Assembly (NCBI GenBank): GCA_963752915.1
Contig: CAVVZZ010000013.1
Coordinates: 434,001-498,000, forward strand
From: DATJPR01 sp963752915
Lineage (GTDB): Bacteria > Bacteroidota > Ignavibacteria > UBA10030 > UBA6906
Direction of reading: 5' to 3'
DNA length: 64,000 nt
The notes under the pieces are model-generated. The model saw only the letters and a list, made by a program, of their open reading frames with translations. It was not told where the DNA came from and made no database searches. Numbering within the stretch: the stretch's first letter is position 1; each line of letters starts with the position of its first letter. Of this stretch, positions 43,503-51,941 are shown in pieces. The position numbers and the translations under genes were made by a program.

Positions 43503-46115
43503 TCATTTGCGGGATTCTTCTTTCCGGATTTCCCGCTCCGCCTTCTCCCAGTCTCGAACTGCTTGACCGTCTTTGCGGCCTCGCCCCTCGTACAGTTCAT
43601 ACGCACGTTTGGCGATCTGCGGTGTCAAATCGGACAGTAGCTTGGCTTTCGCAGGATCAAAAACCCGATACGCGAGCAGTTTGAGTTGATCATTCAGGAG
43701 GAACCACACCAGTGCATAGCCCCAAACAAACAGTGCCCAACCCCAGCCGAGGGGCGTCATAAACAGCCCATACACCGCGATCAGCGTCGCCACGATTTGA
43801 GTGCCGAGCACGGCTCCCCAGAGAATTCGTGCGGGGCGAATGGACCAGAACGGGCCGCGCGTGCGCGTCAGGAAGATCGTCAGATGCCCGGCCACGGACA
43901 ATTTCAAGTACATCAGCGTCTGGATGTGCGCCCGGTCCAGATGAAAGACGTTCTCCCCAAGGTAGAACAATCCGAAGGCGGATATGACTCCGATGACGCC
44001 CAGCACCGTGGAAATCCCCAGGACCATGCGCATGTTCCAAGCCTCGGGCTGATCCTTGTAGTGAACGTTGTCGTAGGCAATGGAGAGGATCGCGCCGTCG
44101 TTGAGCAACGCCAGCATCACGATCATCACCGCCGTCAATGGATAGAAGTTAAAGACGAGGATCGCGAGCGTCATGAAGAACAGAACGCGCAATGTTTCGG
44201 CAATGCGGTAGATCGCGTAGCTGTTCATCCGCTGGAAAATTCGCCGGCTCTCCTTGATCGCGTCAATAATCACCGAGAGGCCGGGAGTCAAGAGCACGAT
44301 GGCCGCCGCCGCGCGCGCCGCGTCGGTTGCATCGGAAACGGCGATCCCGCAGTCGGCTTTCTTCAGCGCGGGGGCGTCATTCACCCCGTCGCCCGTCATG
44401 CCGACAATGTGGGCGCGTTTTTGGAGGACATCGACGATGTGAAACTTGTGCTCGGGGAACACTTGCGCAAACCCGTCGGCCTTCTCGATAGACTCGGCCA
44501 CCGCCGGGGTCTCCTGCTTCTTGGAGTCGCCCAGGCCTCGGGCATCGAGGATATTCGTGCCCATGTCCAACTTTTTGGCGGTTTCCTTGGCGATAGCCAG
44601 CGCGTCGCCCGTTACCATCTTAATCTTCACGCCCATGGCAAGGGCGGTCGCGATGGTTGCCTTGGCATCCTCCCGTGGCGGATCGAAGAGGGGCAAAACG
44701 CCAACAAACAGCCATTGCCCGTCGCCATCAGCTCGTGCCACACCCAACGAGCGGAAGCCGCGCGCGGCAAATTCGGTGACCGCCTTCTCGACGGCAGGCT
44801 TTACCGTGTCAGCATTAGCCGACAATTCCAAAATCACCTGTGGCGCACCCTTCGTGACTTTGAACGCCTTTCCGTCTATTGATTTGACCGTGGCCTCGGT
44901 GCGTTTATGCACCGGGTCGAACGGCTGGAAATGAACCACATCATAAGCCTTCAGGGCCTCCGTGTCTTTCAGTCCGCCCAGGACGGCCAGATCAATCGTG
45001 TCGTTGTTGTCCGCACGCGATGCCAGCGCGCCATCGAGGATGACCATCTCGGGGGGGACATTGTTCACGCTGAACGGATCGCCCAGCGTCAGCTTGTTCT
45101 GCGTCAGGGTGCCGGTCTTATCTGCGCACAGCACGTCCACCCCCGCCAATTCCTCGATCGCCACCAGTTTGCTCACAATCGCCTTTTTCCTGGCGAGCAG
45201 GCGTGCGCCAACAGCCATCGTCACCGACAACACCGTCGGCATCGCGACCGGAATCGCGGCCACGGTCAACACCAGGGCGAATTGCAATGTCTCGAGAATT
45301 GGGTCGCCGCGGACTATCGCCACGGCAATAATAACCACGACCAGCGCCACCGCCAAAATGATCAGGTAATTGCCGATCTTCAATACCGCCTTTTGGAAAT
45401 GGCTGACGGTGTGTGCCTCCTGGACGAGTTGCGCCGTCTTGCCGAAGAAGGTTTTCGCACCCGTGGCATAAACCAGTGCGCCGATTTCACCCCGACGAAT
45501 AATCGAACCGGAAAACACCGCCTCGCCAGGTTTACGCGTGGCGGGCAACGACTCTCCCGTCAGGGCGGACTGATCCACTTCCACTGAATCGCCGTCCAAT
45601 AAGCGTGCATCCGCCGGCACAATGTCACCCAGGCGTAATCGGATGACGTCGCCGGGCACCAGCTCCCGCGCCGCCGGGGTGATCCATTTCCCATCGCGTT
45701 TTACCCGCGCGTTGATCGCCAGTTTGGCCTTCAGGGCGGCAATGGCGTTTCCCGCTTCGCGTTCTTCCCAAAACCCCACAGCAGAGTTGGCGAGAAGCAA
45801 AAGGAGTATGATGAAGAAATCCGGCCAGTGCCGAGCTACAGCCGAGAGGATCACCGCCGCTTCAATCATCCAAGGGATGGGACCCCAAAAATAGCTGAGA
45901 AACTTGAGAAACAAGTTGGTCTTCTTTTCCTCTATCTCGTTCGGCCCATATTGTGTCAGCCGCTTTTGCGCCTCGGCTTGCGTGAGGCCGTCCGGTGACG
46001 ACCCGAGTTTCTTCTCCACCTCCGGCATCGGCAGGGATTTCAAATCGTCCTTCGGATCGGGCTTCGATACCGAATCCGATCCGGGAGCTTTCGACTGACC
46101 GGCTTTGGGTTTCAT
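43503..46115 (-). CDS. P-type plasma-membrane proton-efflux ATPase
   Basis: The product is 870 residues, full length for a P3A H+-ATPase. The cation-ATPase N-terminal domain (LTQAEAQKRLTQYGPNEIEE) leads to the actuator (DQSALTGESLP), the phosphorylation site (CADKTGTLTQNKL), the N-domain (VHKRTEATVKS, KVTKGAPQVI) and the hinge (VGMTGDGVNDAPALKKADCGIAV), followed by about six C-terminal helices. It pumps protons out using ATP. Its ribosome site (AAGGA) lies in the tail of the NhaP relic, whose stop overlaps its ATG by 4 bp. Bacterial copies of this family are usually acquired and linked with acid or salt stress. Confidence 0.95.
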   Translation of the reverse strand: MKPKAGQSKAPGSDSVSKPDPKDDLKSLPMPEVEKKLGSSPDGLTQAEAQKRLTQYGPNEIEEKKTNLFLKFLSYFWGPIPWMIEAAVILSAVARHWPDFFIILLLLLANSAVGFWEEREAGNAIAALKAKLAINARVKRDGKWITPAARELVPGDVIRLRLGDIVPADARLLDGDSVEVDQSALTGESLPATRKPGEAVFSGSIIRRGEIGALVYATGAKTFFGKTAQLVQEAHTVSHFQKAVLKIGNYLIILAVALVVVIIAVAIVRGDPILETLQFALVLTVAAIPVAMPTVLSVTMAVGARLLARKKAIVSKLVAIEELAGVDVLCADKTGTLTQNKLTLGDPFSVNNVPPEMVILDGALASRADNNDTIDLAVLGGLKDTEALKAYDVVHFQPFDPVHKRTEATVKSIDGKAFKVTKGAPQVILELSANADTVKPAVEKAVTEFAARGFRSLGVARADGDGQWLFVGVLPLFDPPREDAKATIATALAMGVKIKMVTGDALAIAKETAKKLDMGTNILDARGLGDSKKQETPAVAESIEKADGFAQVFPEHKFHIVDVLQKRAHIVGMTGDGVNDAPALKKADCGIAVSDATDAARAAAAIVLLTPGLSVIIDAIKESRRIFQRMNSYAIYRIAETLRVLFFMTLAILVFNFYPLTAVMIVMLALLNDGAILSIAYDNVHYKDQPEAWNMRMVLGISTVLGVIGVISAFGLFYLGENVFHLDRAHIQTLMYLKLSVAGHLTIFLTRTRGPFWSIRPARILWGAVLGTQIVATLIAVYGLFMTPLGWGWALFVWGYALVWFLLNDQLKLLAYRVFDPAKAKLLSDLTPQIAKRAYELYEGRGRKDGQAVRDWEKAEREIRKEESRK

Positions 46116-46943
46116 AACGTGTATCCTTTCTTTGCATCGGCGCCGCGCGTGGACGGCGTCATGCCGACCCGTGCCCCGTAATTGCCGCAGAGCACGCCGG
46201 CCACGACGACCGCAATCACGCCCGAAAAATGGAAGTGCTCCGCTGCCACAAACGATCCATACGCCGCGATAGTCGTCAACGTGATTTCGATCATCGCGTC
46301 ATCAATCTGTTTGATCACCTGCGAGACCGCCAGGCCGACCACCGCGCCGATCAGCGCGCCGAAACCGACAATCTTGAGGAAGTCCGTCGCCTATTATCCC
46401 GCGGTGACGGCGGCGCCGGTCACCAGCGACAGACTCAACGTGAAAAACACGATCGCCGTCCCGTCGTTGAGTAAACTCTCGCCATCCAGCAACATCGACA
46501 AGCGCCGCGGCGCGCCGAGACCTCGAAATACCGCCACCACTGCGATCGGGTCGGTTGCCGCGATCAATGCGCCGAACACCAACGCATACGGCCACGCAAA
46601 ACCTTGCTCGAGATGCAGCATGTTCACGACGGGCGGCAAGATCACGGCCGTCAACGCCACCGCCGCGGCCGCGCCCGGCACGGCTAGCGCCGCGACGGCC
46701 AACCGGTTGCGCCAGAATTCACTGAATTCAATATGAAACGCGGCTTCAAACAATAAGCCCGGCAAGAATACAGAAAAGAGCAAATTCCTCCGTCAAATGG
46801 GGGGGAGCGAACAGGTTTAGGATACCGAGCATCAACCCGGTGAGCACCAGTGCCACAGTGTATGGCACATGTAATTGTCGCACCGCAATGGCCACCGCAG
46901 CCGCGACGGAGAACAACAATATCAATATCGTCTCTGTTTCCAA
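46112..46943 (-). pseudogene. Broken NhaP/CPA1-type sodium/proton antiporter
   Basis: The N-terminus at 46943 reads a first membrane region (METETILILLFSVAAAVAIA...LTGLMLGILNLFAPPHLT). About 60 codons in, the family sequence continues in another frame (LFSVFLPGLLFEAAFHIEF...AATDPIAVVAVFRGLGAPRRL...LLDGESLLNDGTAIVFF). It then meets two adjacent stops (TAA TAG) near 46395, after which the same frame resumes antiporter sequence (KIVGFGALIGAVVGLAVS...CGNYGARVGMTPSTR) and ends abruptly against the H+-ATPase gene. The C-terminal half of the antiporter is missing. A frameshift, a double stop and a 3' deletion make it a clear pseudogene. Confidence 0.85.
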
Positions 46944-46992
46944 TGTCTGTCATCCCCGAAGACAATGCCCAATGCGCATGCGGTCGAAGTCT

Positions 46993-47349
46993 CTACACTT
47001 CGCCCAGCCACTTCCGCGCCTCAGAGGCGTGATCGAAGTATCGAGTCGTCGCTTTCGTGAACGGCTTGAAGAGCATCTCCATGCCATGCTGCCATTTCTT
47101 ATCCCCGACCATCGCGAGCCGATCGATATCCGAGAAATGCCCAATGCCGAACTTCATGTCCTCCCATGCCGCGCCGGCATCCCAGCCGTGCAGTCCTGTC
47201 ATGTCGAACATCACGCGAAGTTTCCCGTGCTGCCGCACGAGTCGTTCGAACTCGGGAACTAAGTGCTCGTAATCTGCCTTCACCAGCTTCCCGCTAACTT
47301 GAACTGTGAGTAGTTTCCCGCCGTTTTCTTCCTTGAGTTGAATGGGCAT
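46993..47349 (-). CDS. SpoIIAA-like (STAS-fold) protein
   Basis: AAAGGAG precedes the ATG. The 118-residue protein matches the SpoIIAA-like family: GKLLTVQVSGKLVKADYEHLVPEFERLV, then GKLRVMFDMTGLHGWDAGAAWEDMKFGI and a C-terminal TRYFDHASEARKWL. It has the STAS fold but lacks the phosphorylated Ser of true anti-anti-sigma factors. Such genes often sit in stress islands, as this one does between the antiporter relic and a small membrane gene. Its partner is unknown. Confidence 0.85.
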   Translation of the reverse strand: MPIQLKEENGGKLLTVQVSGKLVKADYEHLVPEFERLVRQHGKLRVMFDMTGLHGWDAGAAWEDMKFGIGHFSDIDRLAMVGDKKWQHGMEMLFKPFTKATTRYFDHASEARKWLGEV

Positions 47350-47396
47350 TGGGGGCTCCTTTGTATTCCGTGGTCATATCCGTCGGTGGGGATCTG

Positions 47397-47621
47397 TTAT
47401 TTCCCGATGACGCCTGGGTGTGACTGCTGCGGCTGGCCTTGGGGCCGAACCGACAAATCTTCGCTCATCACATAGATAATCATGCCCATAATCATCAATG
47501 ACACCGCGACCCAGACACGCCAATCACGATGCGCACGTTTCCAGTAAGGGACAAGGCCCTGTTGAACGCTGCTACCATCCCGCCCTCCCTGCATGTGGTG
47601 ACTCTCCTGAGTATGTTTCAT
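47397..47621 (-). CDS. Small single-helix membrane protein
   Basis: AAGGAA precedes the ATG. The 74-residue product has a polar, Gly/Gln-rich N-terminus (ESHHMQGGRDGSS), a basic stretch (YWKRAHRDWR), one membrane helix (about 38-52, VAVSLMIMGMIIYVM) and a short polar tail. No family is recognised. The good ribosome site and its place among stress genes on the same strand suggest it is real. Confidence 0.55.
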   Translation of the reverse strand: MKHTQESHHMQGGRDGSSVQQGLVPYWKRAHRDWRVWVAVSLMIMGMIIYVMSEDLSVRPQGQPQQSHPGVIGK

Positions 47622-47648
47622 TGATTCCTTCTAATCCCAATTCCATCT

Positions 47649-47924
47649 TCAACTCCTCGGTTCCATCCGCTTCTTTGACCATCCACGACTTGGACCCCAC
47701 AAACTGTTGAGAAATTCCTGGAACGGAGTGGCCTCCTTCTCTTCAATCTCGCTTGGCCCATCTTCGATCAGTTGCACCTGCTCCACCGAGAGGCTAGGGG
47801 GGTCCGGCGGGGCCACCGATTTTCTCTTCGCTTCGGGTTCCGATCCTGGACTCGTTCGGAAGTCTTGCGCCGGCCTGTGTTGGATTTCATCATGGGTATT
47901 TGTTCTGTCTTTACTCTGTCGCAT
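47649..47924 (-). pseudogene. N-terminal fragment of a second P-type H+-ATPase
   Basis: The readable part is a polar N-terminus followed by SLSVEQVQLIEDGPSEIEEK and FQEFLNSLWGP, which lines up with the cation-ATPase N-terminal domain of the intact ATPase at 43503 (LTQAEAQKRLTQYGPNEIEE, then FLKFLSYFWGP). After WGP the first membrane helix is lost; another frame carries WMVKEADG, a likely shifted trace of the conserved P-W-M-I-E-A. No actuator, P or N domain follows. Only about 90 codons of a gene of about 900 remain. Confidence 0.7.
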
Positions 47925-47926
47925 GT

Positions 47927-48946
47927 TCAGTGAGTTGCGGGATCCTTTTTTGTCACACTCATATCCCTCTCCATCGCGGCGGTGTATTCGCCGCGTCGTG
48001 CAGCCCGGTTGCACTTCACTCTATGAATTAGCGCGTTCTGCGCTGCCAGGACGTTTGCTTCCTTCCCTTGCCAGATTTCCAAAGCGGGTTGCTGAATGGC
48101 CCGGGCAAACGAAAACGCCAGTGCCCAGGGGAGTTGCGACTTGAATCTGACATTCATGGCATTCAACCGGGCCGATGCCAGTTCACTGGATTGTCCACCC
48201 GACAGGAACGTAATCCCCGGAACGGCTGCCGGGACAGCTCGCAAGAGACACCTCACTGTGGCATCGGCCACGGCGTTGAAGTCCTGTATTTCATCCTGTT
48301 GGCGATCGATCAACCTCACCTGATACTGCTGTTCGCCGACGGCTGCTTCGGAGACTTCTTTTCCCGGGGGGCAGGTCAGTCCCGGCAGCCCCCAGGAAGG
48401 TGTGCTGTTCCACACATCCTCTACAGTCGGGCCATTGTTCAGTGTAAGCCCGTATAACAAGTCTTTCGAACCCAACGTGGTATGGTCGGCATAGCGGATG
48501 TCGGTATTGTCCAGCGAGAAATGATCGGATTGATGGGAATATGTTGCTTGGACCATCCCCCCTAGATGGTGTGCCATTTCACCCGCCAGGAAAATGCTGA
48601 ATGCTTGGGGAAACTCGACACTGCCGTTTTGCGCGTCGGGCAGGGGTCTGTTTGTGGCTGTCGCACTAAGAAGAAGCATGGCCGATATCGGAAGCGATCG
48701 GCCGATCTTCAAGTCTTCGTCCTCGATGGTCGCGTCCGGCTTTTTGTCCGTAAGCGTGTAGCCCTCGAGCTTGAATTTGCGTCCGAACGCAGTGAGCTCG
48801 GGTGGATTGCTGTGACACGCGTTGCACACAAGGCCGGTTTGACGGCTGAAGCTTGGAATGGCGTATGCTTTTGGACACACACTCACGACCATTAGGAGAA
48901 GCGCCAGGCGACCCGTTAGGCGCCACGACCCATCGGGTCGCCTCAT
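47927..48946 (-). pseudogene. Chimera: CxxCH outer-membrane-type protein N-terminus fused to class I fructose-bisphosphate aldolase C-terminus
   Basis: I start at the ATG at 48946, where a signal peptide begins (RLALLLMVVSVCPKAYA); an upstream in-frame ATG at 49267 adds a stretch I cannot recognise. Residues about 30-187 match exported proteins with one heme-type motif (RQTGLVCNACHSNPPELTAFGR) and barrel-like strands (FSIFLAGEMAHHLGGMVQA, ending WNSTPSWG). From about residue 225 on the protein is the C-terminal third of a class I aldolase: ADATVRCLLRAVPAAVPGI, FLSGGQSSELASARLNAMN and ARAIQQPALEIWQGKEANV. The aldolase Schiff-base region is missing. The join lies between about 48275 and 48390. 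An in-frame deletion between two genes best explains this. Confidence 0.75.
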
Positions 48947-49263
48947 GTGGCTCGTCAACGGAGCTCTCAATTCTTCTCGGGGATCGTCTGAGCCTGGCGA
49001 AACCACTGGTATTCTTTCTTTGACAACTCTCGCTTGTCGCAGATGAGGGGACTCGACGAACCGGCATTCGCGATCGAACTCCGCACCCCTCCTCGGCATC
49101 GGTTCCTTGAAGTTGCGAATCTGAATGACGCCAACGCGATTGGATTGGGCATCACCCTCCGCCCCCACCGCGGCACCATACTCAGTGTAGACAGTGAATC
49201 CTTCGGCCAGCATAGTACGCCTTTCAATCAAGTGAGTCTTCTTCTTCACAAACGAGCTGGGCT

Positions 49264-49476
49264 TCAAGCTTTCTTATCGGTTTGCCTTTTTATCACGACA
49301 ATCAGCAGGGCCACTACCACCACGCCGATCAACACAAGAAACCACATCCCTCCGCCCAACCATCCGTTTGAATGGTTCATGTTGCCTTGCCCCCCCTGCC
49401 CGTCGCCCATCTGGGCAAAGGCGGTTGTTCCCGTCATGAAAATCGCGAAGAACACTGCAAGCGCTTTCGTTTTCAT
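49264..49476 (-). CDS. Small exported membrane protein (signal peptide plus one helix)
   Basis: The ATG at 49476 follows GGAGAG. The 70-residue product has a signal peptide (ALAVFFAIFMTGTTAFAQ), a short Gly/Asn/Met/His-rich stretch (MGDGQGGQGNMNHSNG), one membrane helix (MWFLVLIGVVVVALLIVV) and a basic tail (KRQTDKK). That pattern is common for small periplasm-facing membrane proteins; a metal-binding role for the Met/His stretch is only a guess. No family is recognised. Confidence 0.6.
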   Translation of the reverse strand: MKTKALAVFFAIFMTGTTAFAQMGDGQGGQGNMNHSNGWLGGGMWFLVLIGVVVVALLIVVIKRQTDKKA

Positions 49477-49733
49477 TGTTCTCTCCATAGGTGATACTCT
49501 ACTGCAGTTTTGTATCGAATCTGAGAGGAACATCCATAGGTATTTCCACTCTTGAGGGCCCGGGTGGTAATGAGAGCATCCTCCACGTCGCTCTTCCTCG
49601 CAAAACCATACCACGCGATGTCTCGGACATCATTCTCTCTTTCGACGTTTCGGACGGATCTCTTTGACACCCAGACTTCTGCTATCCATGTTTGCTCCTT
49701 TGTCGCGTCGCCATCTGGAGAGAGGGTGCGCAT
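49473..49733 (-). CDS. Doubtful small ORF upstream of the small membrane gene
   Basis: An 86-codon frame from an ATG at 49733 ends in an ATGA overlap with the start of the small membrane gene. The product is polar and basic (VSKRSVRNVERENDVRDIAWYG) with no family I recognise and no strong ribosome site. The overlap is the only support. It may equally be leader DNA left after a deletion next to the sugar transporter. Confidence 0.22.
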   Translation of the reverse strand: MRTLSPDGDATKEQTWIAEVWVSKRSVRNVERENDVRDIAWYGFARKSDVEDALITTRALKSGNTYGCSSQIRYKTAVEYHLWREQ

Positions 49734-49753
49734 AGTATCTTCTTGCCATGGTT

Positions 49754-51124
49754 TCATAATGCTCGTGGATGCTTGCCCGACCGCCAGTGCGCTTCAATTT
49801 GTTCGAGGGTTTTGCCTTTGGTTTCCGGTACCAGGAAATACGCAAACAGCCATGAGCCAATGCTTACGACCGCATACAGCCAGAAGGTGGAGGATTTGCC
49901 CAGGACTTGCGTGAGCGTCAAAAACGACAATGCCACTATCAAGTTTGCACTCCAATTGGCGACCGTCCCAACGCTCATGGCCCGGCCTCGGATAGTCAAG
50001 GGGTAAATCTCCGAAAGGACCAGCCAGAACACCGGGCCCAGTCCAACAGCAAATGACCCGACATAGACCATGAGACTGGCCACCGCGATCCAACCCAAGC
50101 TGCCGGACAATTGTGGAAGAGAAAACGCCAGTCCCAACACGAACAGACTCACAGCCATCCCCGCCAGGCTGGCCAACAGAAGCGGGCGCCGCCCGACCCG
50201 GTCGATCAGTTGCATCGCGACCACTGTCAATACGACGTTAACGATTCCGACTCCGACGCTGGCCAGAATCGCCACCGACGCAGAAGATAAGCCGGCGAAC
50301 TTGAAAATAGTCGGAGCGTAATATATAACCGTGTTGATTCCGGTGATTTGCTGCGCGATGGCCAGTCCCACACCCACGATCATCGCCGGTCGCAGGAGCG
50401 GGCTGAGGAGTTCAGACCAGTGCCCTTTCTGCTGCTCCACGCTCTGCTGAATCTCGCTGAGTTCGCCCTCCACCTTTTCCGGGCCGCGAATCCGCTTCAA
50501 CACGGCCCGGGCTTGGTCCGCGTGTCCGCGAGCGACCAGCCATCGCGGGCTGTCGGGAATGAACATGAGTCCGATTCCAAATGCGGCCGCCGGGACCACC
50601 GCCAGTGCAAACATCCAACGCCACGCCTGGGAACCGGCAAAGGCGTAGTCAATGAAATAGGAGATGACAATGCCGCTGGTGAGGGCGACTTGATTAATGG
50701 AAACGAGTTTTCCACGGATAGCAACCGGGGCGATCTCAGAGATGTAGAGCGGCGCGACAAATGATGCGACGCCGATGGCGGCGCCGGCAACGATTCGCGA
50801 GGCAATCAGCCATGCCGTACCCGTTGCCAGAGCTGCCCCGATGGCGCCCAAGCCAAAAACAACCGCCGTGACGATCAATAATCTCCGGCGTCCAAGACGG
50901 TCGGCCAGGAATCCTCCGACGAGCGCACCGACGAGCGACCCCAGCAAGACCGAACTGACGACGATTTCCTCCATGCCCGGAGGAAGAGAGAACTCTTCCT
51001 TGATGAACAGGATCGCCCCCGAGATGACGCCGATGTCATAGCCGAAGAGCAAGCCGCCCAGGGCCGAAATGGCAGTGGCAAGATAGACGAAGCGTTTCCC
51101 GTCCACCTCAACCGCATTCTTCAT
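49754..51124 (-). CDS. MFS sugar/proton symporter (GalP/XylE type)
   Basis: The ATG at 51124 has AAGGAG 8 nt upstream; an earlier in-frame GTG- or ATG-type start at 51157 lies in the phosphorylase relic. The product is 456 residues with 12 helices. Sugar-porter signatures are all present: GYDIGVISGAILF, ADRLGRRRLL, the PESPRWL-type PDSPRWLVARG, QQITGINTVIYYAPTIF, DRVGRRPLLL and PETKGKTLEQIE. It should import a hexose or pentose with H+. The proton gradient could be supplied by the H+-ATPase on the same strand. The sugar is not determined. Confidence 0.92.
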   Translation of the reverse strand: MKNAVEVDGKRFVYLATAISALGGLLFGYDIGVISGAILFIKEEFSLPPGMEEIVVSSVLLGSLVGALVGGFLADRLGRRRLLIVTAVVFGLGAIGAALATGTAWLIASRIVAGAAIGVASFVAPLYISEIAPVAIRGKLVSINQVALTSGIVISYFIDYAFAGSQAWRWMFALAVVPAAAFGIGLMFIPDSPRWLVARGHADQARAVLKRIRGPEKVEGELSEIQQSVEQQKGHWSELLSPLLRPAMIVGVGLAIAQQITGINTVIYYAPTIFKFAGLSSASVAILASVGVGIVNVVLTVVAMQLIDRVGRRPLLLASLAGMAVSLFVLGLAFSLPQLSGSLGWIAVASLMVYVGSFAVGLGPVFWLVLSEIYPLTIRGRAMSVGTVANWSANLIVALSFLTLTQVLGKSSTFWLYAVVSIGSWLFAYFLVPETKGKTLEQIEAHWRSGKHPRAL

Positions 51125-51399
51125 CAGTCTCGCTCCTTCCGGCAGAGGCAGGCCCATCCCGTCGCAAAGAGCCTATGTGGGGAATGAAGTCCGCACCTTC
51201 CCAACGTCCGGCGTGGGGCCAGCAGTATTTTGCCGGGAGGCATTGAGCGAAGTCTGTGGCCATAGCGCCACACCTCGTCGGTGGCATGATTCCACGACCA
51301 GCGCATATCCAAGGCAAGTTCAGCAAGGGAATCGGATCCGGCTATTTCGGGGGCTTGATGATCTTCAACCGGGTGGCTCTTGTGTGAATGAGTGTTCAT
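51108..51399 (-). pseudogene. N-terminal relic of an alpha-glucan phosphorylase
   Basis: The frame from 51399 reads a phosphorylase-type N-terminal domain: SDSLAELALDMRWSWNHATDEVW, the hallmark start of GlgP-type proteins with DUF3417. After DEVW the family sequence stops and the frame runs in non-homologous sequence into the start of the sugar transporter gene, whose ribosome site lies within the relic. The catalytic domain and the PLP site, more than 700 codons, are missing. Confidence 0.7.
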
Positions 51400-51401
51400 G
51401 G

Positions 51402-51911
51402 TTATGCCTTCAGTTGCTCAAGGATGGTGTAGGCCGCTACTCTCGCCGAATTCGGAGCCGCGGTCGATTCCAGCGCCTTCCGTAGAGTTGAGAGCAAGTC
51501 GTTGAATCCAACCTCTTTCTGATTTCGGAATACATGGTGTGCTCCCTGGCGCAACAAAACTGAATCCGATCCGCTTTTGATCAACGAACGTAACAACGGT
51601 GGCCAGGCGTCCATTTTGAACTTTCTCAATGCTTCGGCAGCCACCCATGCGACGTCAGAGTCGCCGTCCTCGAGGGATTTCACCAACCGTGGTATTGCTC
51701 TGCTATCGCCGATTGCGCCAAGTGCCTTGGCTGCTTCCCATCGACTATGATCCGACCTGGAATTCTGCAATAGCCTTGTGAGGGAAGAGACAGCTGGTTT
51801 GCCAAGGGCGACCAACTGTTTTCTTGCCCTCTGGCGTGTTGGACCATCTTTGCTTCCAAGCGTGTCAATCAACGATTCAACATTTGTGGTGGTCCGTGGT
51901 TGCTTGCTCAT
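51402..51911 (-). CDS. HEAT-repeat protein
   Basis: GGAGGAAAG precedes the ATG. The 169-residue product consists of about four HEAT-like helical repeats (IDTLGSKDGPTRQRARKQLVAL, VSSLTRLLQNSRSDHSRWEAAK, IGDSRAIPRLVKSLEDGDSDVA, WVAAEALRKFKMDAWPPLLRS). Such alpha-solenoids bind proteins; no enzyme motif is seen. It lies 30 bp after the glucoamylase-like gene and just before the phosphorylase relic, so it was probably part of a polyglucan-related operon. Confidence 0.82.
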   Translation of the reverse strand: MSKQPRTTTNVESLIDTLGSKDGPTRQRARKQLVALGKPAVSSLTRLLQNSRSDHSRWEAAKALGAIGDSRAIPRLVKSLEDGDSDVAWVAAEALRKFKMDAWPPLLRSLIKSGSDSVLLRQGAHHVFRNQKEVGFNDLLSTLRKALESTAAPNSARVAAYTILEQLKA

Positions 51912-51941
51912 GATCTTTCCTCCGAAGGAGTAATGAAGACG

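Noticed and set aside
43686..44882. Long plus-strand frame opposite the H+-ATPase
   Set aside because: His/Arg/Glu-rich shadow; the opposite strand carries the DKTGTLTQ and GDGVNDAP motifs.
48947..49267. N-terminal extension of the chimeric frame
   Set aside because: No family match, and a signal peptide begins at the internal ATG at 48946, so translation most likely starts there.
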